From: Iodobacter sp.
GTDB lineage: Bacteria; Pseudomonadota; Gammaproteobacteria; Burkholderiales; Chitinibacteraceae
Assembly (NCBI RefSeq): GCF_025352645.1
Contig: NZ_JANXSO010000116.1
Location: 1-33,757, forward strand
DNA length: 33,757 bases
Reading direction: 5' to 3'
Shown here: piece after piece, positions 1 to 8,067 of the stretch
How positions within the stretch are numbered: position 1 is the first letter of the stretch
Layout: each line of letters begins with the position of its first letter
The notes under the pieces: generated by a model
Databases searched by the model: none
What the model was told of the DNA's origin: nothing
What the model saw: the letters and a program-made list of their open reading frames with translations, nothing else
Made by a program: the position numbers and the translations under genes

Positions 1-1
1 C

Positions 2-265
2 GAAAGCAATATGGTAGAAGAAGAGCGGCGGCTGATGTATGTGGGCATTACTCGTGCTCAGCGCAGCTTAACGATTAGCTATTGCGGCAAGCGCCGCCGT
101 GCCGGGGAGTGGCAAATCACCGAGCCAAGCCGCTTTTTAAAAGAGCTGCCTCCCGATGACATCGTTATTAGCGGGCGCTTGGCGGGAGACAAGCCAAAGC
201 CTGCCATGACTAAAGAAGAGCGTAAGGCGAAGAATGCCGAGTTAATGGCACGGATTGGTAAGTAG
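2..265 (+). CDS. rep: ATP-dependent DNA helicase Rep/UvrD-type, C-terminal end (5' partial)
   Basis: Only the last 87 codons are present; the reading frame is open to the left edge, so the gene starts outside the window. The fragment holds the superfamily-1 helicase motif VI region (EEERRLMYVGITRAQ), in which the conserved arginine and the VGITRA core contact ATP and DNA. It continues with SRFLKELP, which is typical of the tail of the Rep/UvrD/PcrA group. Rep helicases unwind DNA 3' to 5' and help replication forks pass bound proteins. The short tail after the motif suits Rep better than UvrD, which usually has a longer C-terminal extension, but the fragment is too short to separate them firmly. 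The family call is sure; the Rep assignment is moderate. Confidence 0.75.
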   Translation, partial: ESNMVEEERRLMYVGITRAQRSLTISYCGKRRRAGEWQITEPSRFLKELPPDDIVISGRLAGDKPKPAMTKEERKAKNAELMARIGK

Positions 266-435
266 ACTAAAGACTTGCTGATTTGGATCTAATTCCCCTG
301 ATTGGGATGGCGTATGCTTACTGGTGTGATAAAAACACCTTTCGCTATTTTGATTTAACTGCTTCATTGACGGGGATTACCACAATAGGCTTGAGCAAAA
401 ATATGTGCTTGGGCAGAGTAAGCGTTTTGTAGGTA

Positions 436-447
436 TGATCGCGATCA
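436..447. promoter_or_regulatory. 12-bp perfect palindrome upstream of pyk
   Basis: TGATCGCGATCA is a perfect palindrome about 95 bases before the pyk start codon, in the 275-bp gap between the helicase gene and pyk. Its place suggests an operator, but I recognise no specific regulator site, and a chance palindrome is possible. I see no convincing promoter or terminator elsewhere in this gap. Confidence 0.25.
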
Positions 448-540
448 AAACCAAGAAATAAGTAAGCAATATGGGCAAGCGCCCGATATTTGATATTTTC
501 CTTGATGTGCAAATTTCCCCTTATTCAGGAGTATTACCTA

Positions 541-1956
541 ATGATTAGAGGCACAAAGATTGTTGCAACCCTCGGCCCAGCCTCCAACGACCCTAAAGTT
601 TTGGAACAGCTGATTGTGGCTGGGGTAAATATGGTGCGCCTGAATTTCTCCCACGGCACGGCACAAGACCATACTGACCGCGCTAATTTAGTTCGCGCGA
701 TTGCAGAGCGCCTTGGGCAATCTGTGGCGGTGCTTGCTGATTTGCAAGGCCCAAAGATTCGCGTTGGTAAGTTTGAGCAGGGCAAGATTGAGCTAGAAAA
801 AGGCGCTGCGTTTATCTTAGATGCGGCTTGTGAGTTGGGTAATCAGGATTATGTAGGCCTAGATTACAAAGAACTGCCTAATGATGTTTTCCCTGGTGAT
901 ATTTTGCTGCTTGATGACGGCAAAATTAAGCTGGAAGTTATCTCGGTAAGGGGTGTTAAAGTCTTAACCAAGGTTTTGGTGGGCGGTACCTTATCTAATA
1001 ACAAGGGTATCAATCGTCAAGGTGGCGGCTTAACGGCTCCAGCACTGACAGATAAAGATATGGCAGACATCAAAACCGCAGCAGCCTTAAATGCTGATTA
1101 TGTGGCGGTGTCTTTCCCAAAAAGTGGCAGCGACATGCATTTGGCGCGCACTTTGTTATTGGCTGCAGGTAGCCAAGCCGGCTTGATTGCTAAGATTGAG
1201 CGTACTGAAGCCATTACCAATCTGGCAGAAATTTTAGAAGCATCCGACGGTATTATGGTGGCACGTGGCGATTTGGCGGTTGAAGTGGGCGATGCTGCCG
1301 TGCCTGCTTTACAAAAACGCATGATTAAAATGGCTCGTCACATGCGTAAGTTATCCATCACCGCAACACAAATGATGGAATCCATGATCAGTAGCCCAGT
1401 GCCTACCCGTGCTGAAGTGTCTGACGTTGCTAATGCGGTGTTGGATGGTACCGATGCGGTGATGCTGTCGGCTGAATCGGCTGCGGGTAAATATCCCGTT
1501 GAGGCTGTAGAAGCGATGCTGCGCGTTTGCCAAGAAGTAGAAAAACACGCCGATATGCAAAGCGATAATGATTTTATTACCGCCGAAGGTGTAGAGCGTA
1601 TCGATCAGGCGATTTCTATGGCGGCAGTATATGCAGCCAGTCATTTGCCGATGCGTGCCATTGTGGCGCTGACTGATTCGGGTACTTCGGTGCTATGGCT
1701 GTCACGTTATATCAGCGCCGTACCTATTATGGCGGTGACACAAAATATTGCAACTTACCGCAAGCTGGCTTTGTATCGTCATGTACAGCCAATGTTGATG
1801 CCAGAATCGGTAGGCAATGAGCGTGATGCACAGATTGCCCACGTGAAAATGGCCTTGGTGCGTGATGAGCGCGTCAATGCCGGCGACAGCTTTGCCATGA
1901 CTTGGGGTTCTCAAGCAGGTTTGGGTGCTAATACCTTGCAAATTATCGCGGTATAA
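541..1956 (+). CDS. pyk: Pyruvate kinase
   Basis: This enzyme catalyses the last step of glycolysis, phosphoenolpyruvate plus ADP to pyruvate plus ATP. The protein is 471 residues, the usual bacterial length. The N-terminus (MIRGTKIVATLGPAS) is the family's opening strand. It carries VNMVRLNFSHG, the ADLQGPKIR segment, the substrate-binding KIE of LIAKIERTEAI, the metal-binding MVARGDLAVEVG and the signature TATQMMESMI. The C-terminal allosteric domain follows (about 350-471). I chose ATG 541 because the homologous N-terminus begins there and a good ribosome site (CAGGAG) lies 8 bases upstream; an in-frame start at 490 would add 17 residues unlike the family. It is a single gene with no operon partner and is followed by hairpins. 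Confidence 0.95.
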   Translation: MIRGTKIVATLGPASNDPKVLEQLIVAGVNMVRLNFSHGTAQDHTDRANLVRAIAERLGQSVAVLADLQGPKIRVGKFEQGKIELEKGAAFILDAACELGNQDYVGLDYKELPNDVFPGDILLLDDGKIKLEVISVRGVKVLTKVLVGGTLSNNKGINRQGGGLTAPALTDKDMADIKTAAALNADYVAVSFPKSGSDMHLARTLLLAAGSQAGLIAKIERTEAITNLAEILEASDGIMVARGDLAVEVGDAAVPALQKRMIKMARHMRKLSITATQMMESMISSPVPTRAEVSDVANAVLDGTDAVMLSAESAAGKYPVEAVEAMLRVCQEVEKHADMQSDNDFITAEGVERIDQAISMAAVYAASHLPMRAIVALTDSGTSVLWLSRYISAVPIMAVTQNIATYRKLALYRHVQPMLMPESVGNERDAQIAHVKMALVRDERVNAGDSFAMTWGSQAGLGANTLQIIAV

Positions 1957-1977
1957 AAGCCACTCACTCAATTGTAG

Positions 1978-1997
1978 AGGCACGGCAGGCCGTGCCT
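1978..1997. repeat. Short GC-rich palindrome, GGCACGGC family
   Basis: AGGCACGGC-AG-GCCGTGCCT is a perfect 9-bp inverted repeat with a 2-base spacer, 21 bases after the pyk stop. A near-identical palindrome lies at 24064-24083 between grpE and dnaK, so it is a dispersed family rather than only a pyk terminator. It lacks a T tract. Confidence 0.7.
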
Positions 1998-2016
1998 TAT
2001 CTGCTTAAATAATGCA

Positions 2017-2046
2017 CAAAGGGGCGCGGGAAACTGTGCCCCTTTG
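2017..2046. terminator. Hairpin downstream of pyk, possible terminator
   Basis: CAAAGGGGC (2017-2025) pairs with GCCCCTTTG (2038-2046) across a 12-base loop. It lies 60 bases past the pyk stop in a convergent gap. There is no long U tract, so rho-independent termination is plausible but not certain. Confidence 0.45.
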
Positions 2047-2089
2047 CTATTGAGGGTCTGGTGTGAAATAACTTCCCAACAAAATAAAC

Positions 2090-2163
2090 CGTCATCCCCA
2101 AATGTTTGTCTCGGGGATCCAGCCGCGCTGCTGGATTCCCGCCAAAGGCACGCGGGAATGACG
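2090..2163. repeat. Two-hairpin interspersed element (dRS3-like family), copy 1
   Basis: This 74-bp element lies between the convergent pyk and binding-protein genes. The left hairpin is ATCCCC...GGGGAT (2094-2118). The right hairpin is ATTCCC-N13-GGGAAT (2135-2159). The outer ends are CGTCATCCC and GGGAATGACG, nearly inverted copies. The second copy is at 31687-31751. The ATTCCC...GGGAAT core resembles the neisserial dRS3 repeat (consensus ATTCCC-N8-GGGAAT), although the spacer here is 13 bases. Confidence 0.75.
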
Positions 2164-2200
2164 GTGTTTCAGAGGAGGGAAGTTAATCATGAGCAAATCC

Positions 2201-3313
2201 TTAGCGGCTCAAACTGCCATTCGGTGAGATCATTGTCAGCTCTACAAAATTAGAGCCTTGACGTTTTTTATCGCTAAAGTCTAAATTAAATCCGCCTAAG
2301 TCATAATTCTTTAGGCTACTGAGCGCATTGTAAACGCTGCTACGGCTAGGGTTTTTTCCTGCTCGCTTGATGGCTTCAACGGTGATTCTGGCCGCTAGAT
2401 AGCCTTCTAAAATAGCGTAGGAAGGACGCTCATCCCCTTTTAATACACTGGCAGCGTCTTCTTGAAATTCCCGAATCAAGGCCAGCTTAGTATTGTTTGG
2501 AAAAGGATAGGCTTGGCTAATGCCTAAACCATGCGAAACGCGGCTATTAATTTGCTTATTTACTTCTTCAAATTGCACGGGGGAGAGCGCATAAAGTTGT
2601 GATGTGCCACCCAGCTCTTTAAATTTCTTAATAAAACTGGCTGCAGGTTTGGATATAGCTACCAGAATAATCGCTTCTGGATTGAGCTTTGCCATGGCTT
2701 GAGCAGAAGGCGAGGTATTAGCGGTATTTTTTTCATACCAGCTTTCACCGGCTAATTTAAGCTGCCGTTTAGCTAGTGCAGTATTAAGTGCCTCATAGCC
2801 TGCTTGGCCATAAGCATCACGCTGCGCAACGACGGCAATTTGCGTTGCGCCTAAATTGGTGTTGAGTAGTTGAATTATTCGCTCTATTTCTTGCCCATAA
2901 CTCGCACGGGTATGAAATATATAGGGATGATTGCGAATAATATCGGCACCCGAATGTACCCCAATTAAGGCTATATTGGCCCTTTCTAATGTTTTAGATT
3001 TGATTAGCTCTGAGGTGTTATTTGTGCCATAAAATGACACGAGTGCAATTGCGTTTTGCTTATCAATTAACTCTTGGGTATTGGCAATAGTACGTTTTGC
3101 ATCATTGCCATCATCCCTGATCTGGTGATTAATTGCCTCACCGTTAATTCCGCCGTTGGCATTTACTCTAGAGAAATAAAGTGTTGCGCCGAGTGCTAAT
3201 GCTTTGCCAGTTTCGGCATCAACGCCGGTAGTAGGGACAGATTGACCAATTACAATTTCAGCCTGGCATAATGGTGTTAATAGCAGGCTAATGCATAGCA
3301 TGGCTTTCATCAT
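2201..3313 (-). CDS. Periplasmic ABC-type substrate-binding protein (branched-chain amino-acid/Leu-binding type)
   Basis: The 370-residue protein has a clear signal peptide (residues 1-18, hydrophobic core LCISLLLTPL, cleavage after CQA), so it should be periplasmic. The mature part is a type-1 periplasmic binding fold of the LivK/amide-binding class (Peripla_BP_6). It opens with IVIGQSVPTTG and continues through GINGEAINHQIRDDG, VSFYGTNNTSEL and the second-lobe segment AVVAQRDAYGQAGYEAL. No permease or ATPase gene adjoins it, so it may supply a transporter encoded elsewhere or serve as the ligand sensor of a signalling protein. The ligand cannot be told from sequence. Two adjacent ATGs (3313, 3310) are both usable; GGGAG sits 7 bases before the first. 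It diverges from coaD. Confidence 0.85.
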   Translation of the reverse strand: MMKAMLCISLLLTPLCQAEIVIGQSVPTTGVDAETGKALALGATLYFSRVNANGGINGEAINHQIRDDGNDAKRTIANTQELIDKQNAIALVSFYGTNNTSELIKSKTLERANIALIGVHSGADIIRNHPYIFHTRASYGQEIERIIQLLNTNLGATQIAVVAQRDAYGQAGYEALNTALAKRQLKLAGESWYEKNTANTSPSAQAMAKLNPEAIILVAISKPAASFIKKFKELGGTSQLYALSPVQFEEVNKQINSRVSHGLGISQAYPFPNNTKLALIREFQEDAASVLKGDERPSYAILEGYLAARITVEAIKRAGKNPSRSSVYNALSSLKNYDLGGFNLDFSDKKRQGSNFVELTMISPNGSLSR

Positions 3314-3417
3314 GGCATTGCTCCCTTTTTTATTATGGGGTGTAACCGATAGCGGATATTAGTTTATTGTTTGTCGGTGGTATAGTGGCACAAACTTTTA
3401 TATAGGAAGTCATACCC

Positions 3418-3912
3418 ATGCGTAGAGGGGTATATGCAGGTAGTTTTGATCCGGTCACCAATGGTCATCTATGGATGATTGAGCATGGGGTGCGGATTTT
3501 TGACGAAATGATTGTCGCAATTGGCGATAATCCAGATAAATCCTACACATTTAGCTTGGCTGAGCGTTTGGCCATGCTCAGAGAAACCACTGCACATTTA
3601 CCTTCTTTACGTGTGGAATCATTTGAAAATTCATTTTTAGTTAATTACGCCCGTGAACAAGGTGCGCATTTTATTTTGCGTGGTATTCGCGAAGCGGCTG
3701 ATTATGAATTTGAGCGCAAAATGCGTTATGTAAATGCCGATTTAGCCCCGCATATTGATACAGTATTTTTAATGCCACCGCGTGAAATTGCCGAAGTCAG
3801 CTCTACCATGGTGAAGGGCTTGGTTGGCCCTGCGGGGTGGCAAGGTGTGGTGCAGCAATACGTGCCAGAGCCGGTGTTTAATCGCTTTGTGGCATTAAGG
3901 TCGCAGATGTAG
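3418..3912 (+). CDS. coaD: Phosphopantetheine adenylyltransferase
   Basis: CoaD performs the penultimate step of coenzyme A synthesis, adenylating 4'-phosphopantetheine with ATP to give dephospho-CoA. The 164-residue product matches the family length. The N-terminal nucleotidyltransferase signature [11 protein letters not shown] (residues 8-18, with the TNGH histidine) is intact. [25 protein letters not shown] and [16 protein letters not shown] are typical CoaD segments; the latter is the ISSTxVRE-like phosphate loop. The start ATG 3418 has AGGAAG 8 bases upstream. It is monocistronic here, divergent from the binding-protein gene, and is followed after about 30 bases by an imperfect GGCGGGCAC/GTGCCTGCC hairpin. 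Confidence 0.95.
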   Translation: MRRGVYAGSFDPVTNGHLWMIEHGVRIFDEMIVAIGDNPDKSYTFSLAERLAMLRETTAHLPSLRVESFENSFLVNYAREQGAHFILRGIREAADYEFERKMRYVNADLAPHIDTVFLMPPREIAEVSSTMVKGLVGPAGWQGVVQQYVPEPVFNRFVALRSQM

Positions 3913-4019
3913 GGTGCGCCTGAAATTTTGATCAGGGGCAGAGTGTAGGCGGGCACAAAATCGGTGCCTGCCTTGCAAGGTGTTACACTTCTGCTTTTAT
4001 GTGCTCAAGATTTTAAAAA

Positions 4020-4961
4020 ATGGCTGATATCGCTAGCTTTCGTAACCGCCTTGCCAAAAATGTAAAACACTGGGGTAAGTGGGCCCGCCGGCAGGGAATT
4101 ACTTGCTACCGTGTGTACGATAAAGATGTGCCCGAGTTTCCCGTCATTGTTGATTTTTACGAAGGCCGTATTCACTTGCAAGAAGTGGCTACCGGCTGGA
4201 TGGAAAGCGATGAAGACCACGCCGTATGGCTGGAAGACATCCGCAATGCCTGCGCAAGCGTGTTTGATATTGCAGAAACCAGCGTGGTGCTGAAACTGCG
4301 CCAGCGGCAAAAAGGCCTGCAGCAGTATGAAAAGCTGGAAGGCGAGCTGTCTGAAGACTTTGTGGTGGAAGAAAGCGGGCTTAAATTCTGGGTGAATTTA
4401 GGTGCTTATCTGGATACCGGCTTATTTTTGGATCACCGCAATACGCGCAAACAGGTAATGAGCGAAGCCAAGGGTAAGCGCTTTCTGAATTTATTTAGCT
4501 ACACTGGCTCATTCAGTGTTTACGCCGCAGCCGGTGGAGCCACGCATACCACCACCGTGGATATGTCAAATACCTATTTAGAGTGGGCAGAGCGTAATTT
4601 CGCTTTAAACGGCATGGATCCCTCCCGCCATCAGCGTGTGCGCGCCGATGTGTTTGAGTTTTTGTCAGAAGCCTTAAGCGAACCCATCCGTTACGATCTG
4701 ATCGTGATGGACCCGCCATCGTTTTCTAACTCCAAAAAAATGAACGGTATTCTGGATATCCAGCGTGATCAATCTTGGCTGGTAGAAAGCGCAATGGGCC
4801 TGTTAAAGCCGGGTGGCGTGCTGTATTTCTCTAATAATCTACGCACCTTTACTTTGGATGACTGGCTTAAACCGATGTGCACCGATGTATCTGCAGAATC
4901 GGTACCGGAAGACTTCAGAAACCGCAAAATCCATCAGTGCTTTAGATTTGTGAAGCCCTAA
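4020..4961 (+). CDS. Class I SAM-dependent rRNA methyltransferase, RlmK-like
   Basis: The 313-residue protein corresponds to the C-terminal (RlmK) half of the E. coli fusion RlmKL, which makes m7G2069 in 23S rRNA. It has a short N-terminal RNA-binding region (about 1-110). The Rossmann methyltransferase domain follows, with the SAM-binding loop FLNLFSYTGSFSVYAAAGGA (about 160-180), the acidic TTVDMSNTYLEWAERN strand, and the catalytic-pocket motif DPPSFSNSKKM. A SNNLRTF segment and IHQCF tail also match the family. Here it is a stand-alone polypeptide without the RlmL half. The close match of NLFSYTGS and DPPSFSNSK favours RlmK over generic PF10672 methylases, but the modified base is inferred. 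The start ATG 4020 directly follows an A-rich stretch with no strong ribosome site. Confidence 0.8.
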   Translation: MADIASFRNRLAKNVKHWGKWARRQGITCYRVYDKDVPEFPVIVDFYEGRIHLQEVATGWMESDEDHAVWLEDIRNACASVFDIAETSVVLKLRQRQKGLQQYEKLEGELSEDFVVEESGLKFWVNLGAYLDTGLFLDHRNTRKQVMSEAKGKRFLNLFSYTGSFSVYAAAGGATHTTTVDMSNTYLEWAERNFALNGMDPSRHQRVRADVFEFLSEALSEPIRYDLIVMDPPSFSNSKKMNGILDIQRDQSWLVESAMGLLKPGGVLYFSNNLRTFTLDDWLKPMCTDVSAESVPEDFRNRKIHQCFRFVKP

Positions 4962-4970
4962 TTAGTACTG

Positions 4971-5083
4971 CTAAATCCTGAACCACAGAGAACACGAAGA
5001 GCACCGAGTTTCACAGAGAAATACGATTTTTTGATTTTCTCTGTGACCTCTGTGCTCTCATTTTCTCTGTGGTTTAAGGTTAG
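4971..5083. repeat. Large imperfect palindrome (CCACAGAG family), copy 1
   Basis: A 113-bp inverted repeat fills the gap between the RlmK-like gene and the exonuclease fusion gene. The left arm runs CTAAATCCTGAACCACAGAG and the right arm CTCTGTGGTTTAAGGTTAG. Inner pairs are also complementary (TTTCACAGAGAAA with TTTTCTCTGTGA). The related copies at 6521-6678 and 21552-21674 use ACGGAG/CTCCGT in the same architecture. Confidence 0.75.
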
Positions 5084-5130
5084 GCACATTTAAATACCAA
5101 GCTGACTTGCTTGTCTGGAACGCCCCGTCA

Positions 5131-6522
5131 ATGAACAATCCCTATTTCTCCTTTCCCCTTGTGCTGGTTGATCTGGAAACTACGGGGGCGAATCCTCAGC
5201 GGGATCGCATCACCGAAGTAGGCATTGTGCAGATTGATGAGCAGGGCAGCCGCAGCTGGTCGCGCTTAGTGAATCCTGAGCAAGCCATCCCCGAGTTTAT
5301 TCAAGAATTAACTGGCATCAGCAATGAGATGGTGGCAGATGCGCCGCTGTTTGCTGAGATTGCAACTGAAGTTTTGGATTTGCTGCAGGGAAGGGTGTTT
5401 GTCGCGCATAACGCACGGTTTGATTACGGCTTTTTAAAGCAAGAATTTAAACGCCTCGGCATGCGTTTACAGGCGCAAGTGCTGTGTACGGTTAAGCTCT
5501 CCCGCAAGCTGTACCCCAATGAGCACAAGCACAGCTTAGACGCGCTGATTGCTCGCTATGGGCTGACTTTTAGCGGTGGCCGCCATCGCGCACTCACCGA
5601 TGCCGAGTTATTGCAGCAGTTTTTAGAAGTGGCGCTCAAAGATCATGGCGCGGACGTATTACATCAGGCGATCGCAGAATTACTGCGCCAACCCGCACTG
5701 CCACCGGCACTAGACCCTGCACAGATTGACGAGCTGCCCGAATCATCTGGTGTGTACATTTTTTATGGCCACGATGATGTCCCGCTTTATATTGGTAAAA
5801 ATCACAATATTCGTAAGCGGGTGCTGGCGCATTTTAGTGACGGCAATCCCAAGGAAGTGCAGCTGGCTAAGCGCACCCAACGGCTGGCTTGGCATGAAAC
5901 CTCTGGCGAGCTAGGGGCTTTACTGCTGGAAACCAGCTTGGTGTCTAGTTTAGAGCCTAGCTATAACCCGCCGCAGCGACGGATCAAAGAGCTTGGCGTT
6001 TGGCGTTTGGTAGAAAAAGACCAAGTATTACAGCCGTACTGGACACCATGGGCCGAGGTGGGCTCTGAGCCGGTATTTGGCCCTTTCCGTTCCCGCCGCG
6101 AAGCCGCCAATGTGCTGAATAAAGTGATTGATGGTCACGGCTTATGTCGGCAGATTTTAGGTTTGGAGCCAAAGCCAAAATCCTTGGCTCCCTGCTCGGC
6201 CTTTTTGGAAGGCCGCTGCCGTGGCGCCTGCGTGGGGCGCGATCTCACGCATAACGCCCGCTTTGCGGCGGCAATGGATCGCTACCAATTCCCAGCATGG
6301 CCCTACCAAGGTGCAGTCGCCCTTGCAGAAGGCCCGGAATGGGCGCCCGTGCTGCAAGTGTTTGATCAATGGTGCTATCTAGGCGCAATCAACAGCCTCG
6401 CCGAACTTCCCGCTCTGCTGGCCAAGCCACGCAAGTTTGAGTTGGATGTGTTTAAGCTGATTCAGAAAGAATTCAAAAAACGGGTAAGAAGCTTGCAGAT
6501 GCTGGGTGAAGTAAATCTTTAA
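5131..6522 (+). CDS. DEDDh 3'-5' exonuclease fused to UvrC-N-terminal (Cho-like GIY-YIG) endonuclease
   Basis: This 463-residue fusion probably acts in DNA repair. Residues 9-175 form a DnaQ/epsilon-type exonuclease with all motifs: DLETTG (D14, E16), HNARFD (H93, D98) and HRALTD (H152, D157). Residues 205-285 form a GIY-YIG nuclease (GVY 207-209, YIG 220-222, nearby arginines, and catalytic E267 in LLLETSL), as in UvrC and Cho. The next region resembles the UvrC segment after the nuclease and holds a cysteine cluster C-x15-C-x7-C-x3-C (CSAFLEGRCRGAC). The UvrC C-terminal RNase-H-like nuclease is absent, so it would make only the 3'-side incision, as Cho does. ATG 5131 is preferred; an upstream TTG (5107) lies against the repeat. 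Such fusions are known in other bacteria; the physiological role is inferred. Confidence 0.88.
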   Translation: MNNPYFSFPLVLVDLETTGANPQRDRITEVGIVQIDEQGSRSWSRLVNPEQAIPEFIQELTGISNEMVADAPLFAEIATEVLDLLQGRVFVAHNARFDYGFLKQEFKRLGMRLQAQVLCTVKLSRKLYPNEHKHSLDALIARYGLTFSGGRHRALTDAELLQQFLEVALKDHGADVLHQAIAELLRQPALPPALDPAQIDELPESSGVYIFYGHDDVPLYIGKNHNIRKRVLAHFSDGNPKEVQLAKRTQRLAWHETSGELGALLLETSLVSSLEPSYNPPQRRIKELGVWRLVEKDQVLQPYWTPWAEVGSEPVFGPFRSRREAANVLNKVIDGHGLCRQILGLEPKPKSLAPCSAFLEGRCRGACVGRDLTHNARFAAAMDRYQFPAWPYQGAVALAEGPEWAPVLQVFDQWCYLGAINSLAELPALLAKPRKFELDVFKLIQKEFKKRVRSLQMLGEVNL

Positions 6523-6678
6523 ACCCCAATCTTGAAACACGGAGGGCATAGAGGACTCGGAGTTTTACGGAGAAAACCTTGGGGCGAATAAGTCGCTTAA
6601 ATGGATCTTTTGATGCTTTTATCCTTCTCCGTGGCCCTCCGTGTTCTCCTTTTTCTCCGTGGTTCAAGGTGTGGGTTT
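6521..6678. repeat. Large imperfect palindrome (ACGGAG/CTCCGT family), copy 2
   Basis: A 158-bp inverted repeat begins at the stop codon of the exonuclease fusion and reaches almost to the end of the convergent RsmI-like gene. Outer arms are AAACCC...CTTGAA and TTCAAG...GGGTTT. Inner arms are ACACGGAGGGC and CCTCCGTGT, with ACGGAGAA/TTCTCCGT further in. The centre (about 6580-6625) is unpaired and unlike the other copies. Confidence 0.75.
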
Positions 6679-6685
6679 TGTTGTA

Positions 6686-7396
6686 TTAAGCCGCGTAAAT
6701 CACAAACACAGTCGGGCGTTTGTGCAGATCAGGTTTTGCACCGCTTTTCCAATCCGCCGCTGTTTTGCTGACGATAAACTCATTGGTGGTGGTTAAGTCA
6801 CACGCTACGGTGAGCTGGGTGCTGCCTTTTAAACCGAGTAAAAGCGCATCAAATAAAGCGCCGTTGCGGTAAGGCGTTTCGATAAAGAGCTCGGCTTGTT
6901 TATTGCGATAGGAATCGTTTTCTAGCGTGCGAATTGCTTCAAGGCGTGCAGGGTCTTGCGCTGGGATATAGCCATTAAAGCGAAACTTCTGCCCATTGGC
7001 ACCAGCCCCCATCAAGGCGAGCAAGATCGACGATGGGCCGACTAGTGGCGCTACTTTAATGCCTTTACGGTGCGCTAAACGAATCAAGTTTGCACCTGGG
7101 TCGGCCACGCCGGGGCAGCCCGCTTCGCTCATTAGGCCTACATCGTGGCCATCCAGCAGCGGCTTTAACAGGGCACTGAGCGCATCTTCCTTAGTATGCT
7201 CGTTCAGCTCTTCCATCCACAGGCTGCGCAGCTCGTGCGGGGTGCCAAATTCCTTTAAAAAGGCCCGTGCAGTTTTAGGGGCTTCAACAATAAAGTGCGT
7301 CAAGCGCTGCGCTGTGGCGAGTACGTCCGCCGGAATCACGCTGGCTAGTGTGTCTGTACCTAGTGGGACAGGAATCAAATACAGGGTGCCGCTCAT
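6686..7396 (-). CDS. SAM-dependent methyltransferase, RsmI-like tetrapyrrole-methylase fold
   Basis: The 236-residue protein belongs to the tetrapyrrole (corrin/porphyrin) methylase superfamily. Its closest recognisable relatives are RsmI, which 2'-O-methylates C1402 of 16S rRNA. Seen features: N-terminal GTLYLIPVPLG, the GLMSEAGCPGVADPG loop (RsmI has SDAGTPxxSDPG), the VAPLVGPSSILLALMGAG segment and PYRNGALFDALL. It lacks the extra C-terminal part of true RsmI and its motifs differ, so it is probably a paralogue with an unproven substrate. Its ATG overlaps the maf stop codon by four bases (ATGA), which indicates translational coupling with maf in a two-gene operon. Confidence 0.8.
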   Translation of the reverse strand: MSGTLYLIPVPLGTDTLASVIPADVLATAQRLTHFIVEAPKTARAFLKEFGTPHELRSLWMEELNEHTKEDALSALLKPLLDGHDVGLMSEAGCPGVADPGANLIRLAHRKGIKVAPLVGPSSILLALMGAGANGQKFRFNGYIPAQDPARLEAIRTLENDSYRNKQAELFIETPYRNGALFDALLLGLKGSTQLTVACDLTTTNEFIVSKTAADWKSGAKPDLHKRPTVFVIYAA

Positions 7397-7977
7397 AGCA
7401 GTGGAAATCCTTCGTTTTTTAACATGGTAATTAATTCAATCAGCGGCAGGCCAATAATGGCGGCAGGATCTTTGCCCTCGATGGCAGCAATCATCACAAT
7501 ACCAAGGCCTTCGGTTTTGGCGCTGCCAGCACAGTTGTAGGGTTTTTCGCGCTGCAAGTAGGATTCGATCTCGGCATCGGTGTAATCACGCATCGTGACA
7601 CGGGTAATATCTACACAATGCTGCTCTTGGCCTGTGGCCGTGTTGTAAAGGCAAAGTGCAGTATGAAATGCCAGTGTGTGGCCGCGCATTTTGCTTAACT
7701 GATGAACGGCGCGCTCATGAGTGCCGGGTTTTCCTAGCTGCTCGCCATTTAAAAGGGCGACTTGGTCTGAGCCAATAATCAGGCTATCCGGGTATTGATC
7801 AGCAAGTACGCGGGCTTTAGCAATGGCAAGGCGCAAGCTGGTATCGCCCGCTGTTTCATTTGGCAGGGCGCTTTCATCTAAATCTGGCGCAGCCGTTTCA
7901 AAAGAAATGCCAAGGCGTTCAAGCAATTCTTTGCGGTAAGGTGAGGTTGATGCGAGGACTAATCGAGGTAAGTGCAT
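7393..7977 (-). CDS. yceF: Maf-family nucleotide pyrophosphatase (YceF type)
   Basis: Maf proteins hydrolyse non-canonical or methylated nucleoside triphosphates; the E. coli YceF subtype prefers 7-methyl-GTP. The 194-residue protein begins LVLASTSPYRKELLERLGISF, a Maf signature with the SxSPxR phosphate loop. It then has the APDLDE segment and IIGSDQVALLNGEQLGKP, containing the catalytic aspartate. CAGSAKTEGLGI and IIGLPLIELITML match YceF particularly well. It faces away from yceD-rpmF-plsX, the same neighbourhood as yceF in E. coli. The substrate is inferred from subtype similarity. Confidence 0.88.
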   Translation of the reverse strand: MHLPRLVLASTSPYRKELLERLGISFETAAPDLDESALPNETAGDTSLRLAIAKARVLADQYPDSLIIGSDQVALLNGEQLGKPGTHERAVHQLSKMRGHTLAFHTALCLYNTATGQEQHCVDITRVTMRDYTDAEIESYLQREKPYNCAGSAKTEGLGIVMIAAIEGKDPAAIIGLPLIELITMLKNEGFPLL

Positions 7978-8067
7978 GGATTTGTTAGACTCTTACGTAA
8001 ATGACTTTGACAGGGTAGTGCTCAAGATTGTATCATGCGCGGTTTCTTGTATTCGTTCTGGTTCCTT

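Noticed and set aside
2044-2253. 69-codon frame after pyk
   Set aside because: It runs through the pyk hairpin and the two-hairpin repeat and into the end of the binding-protein gene; it is a by-product of the repeat.
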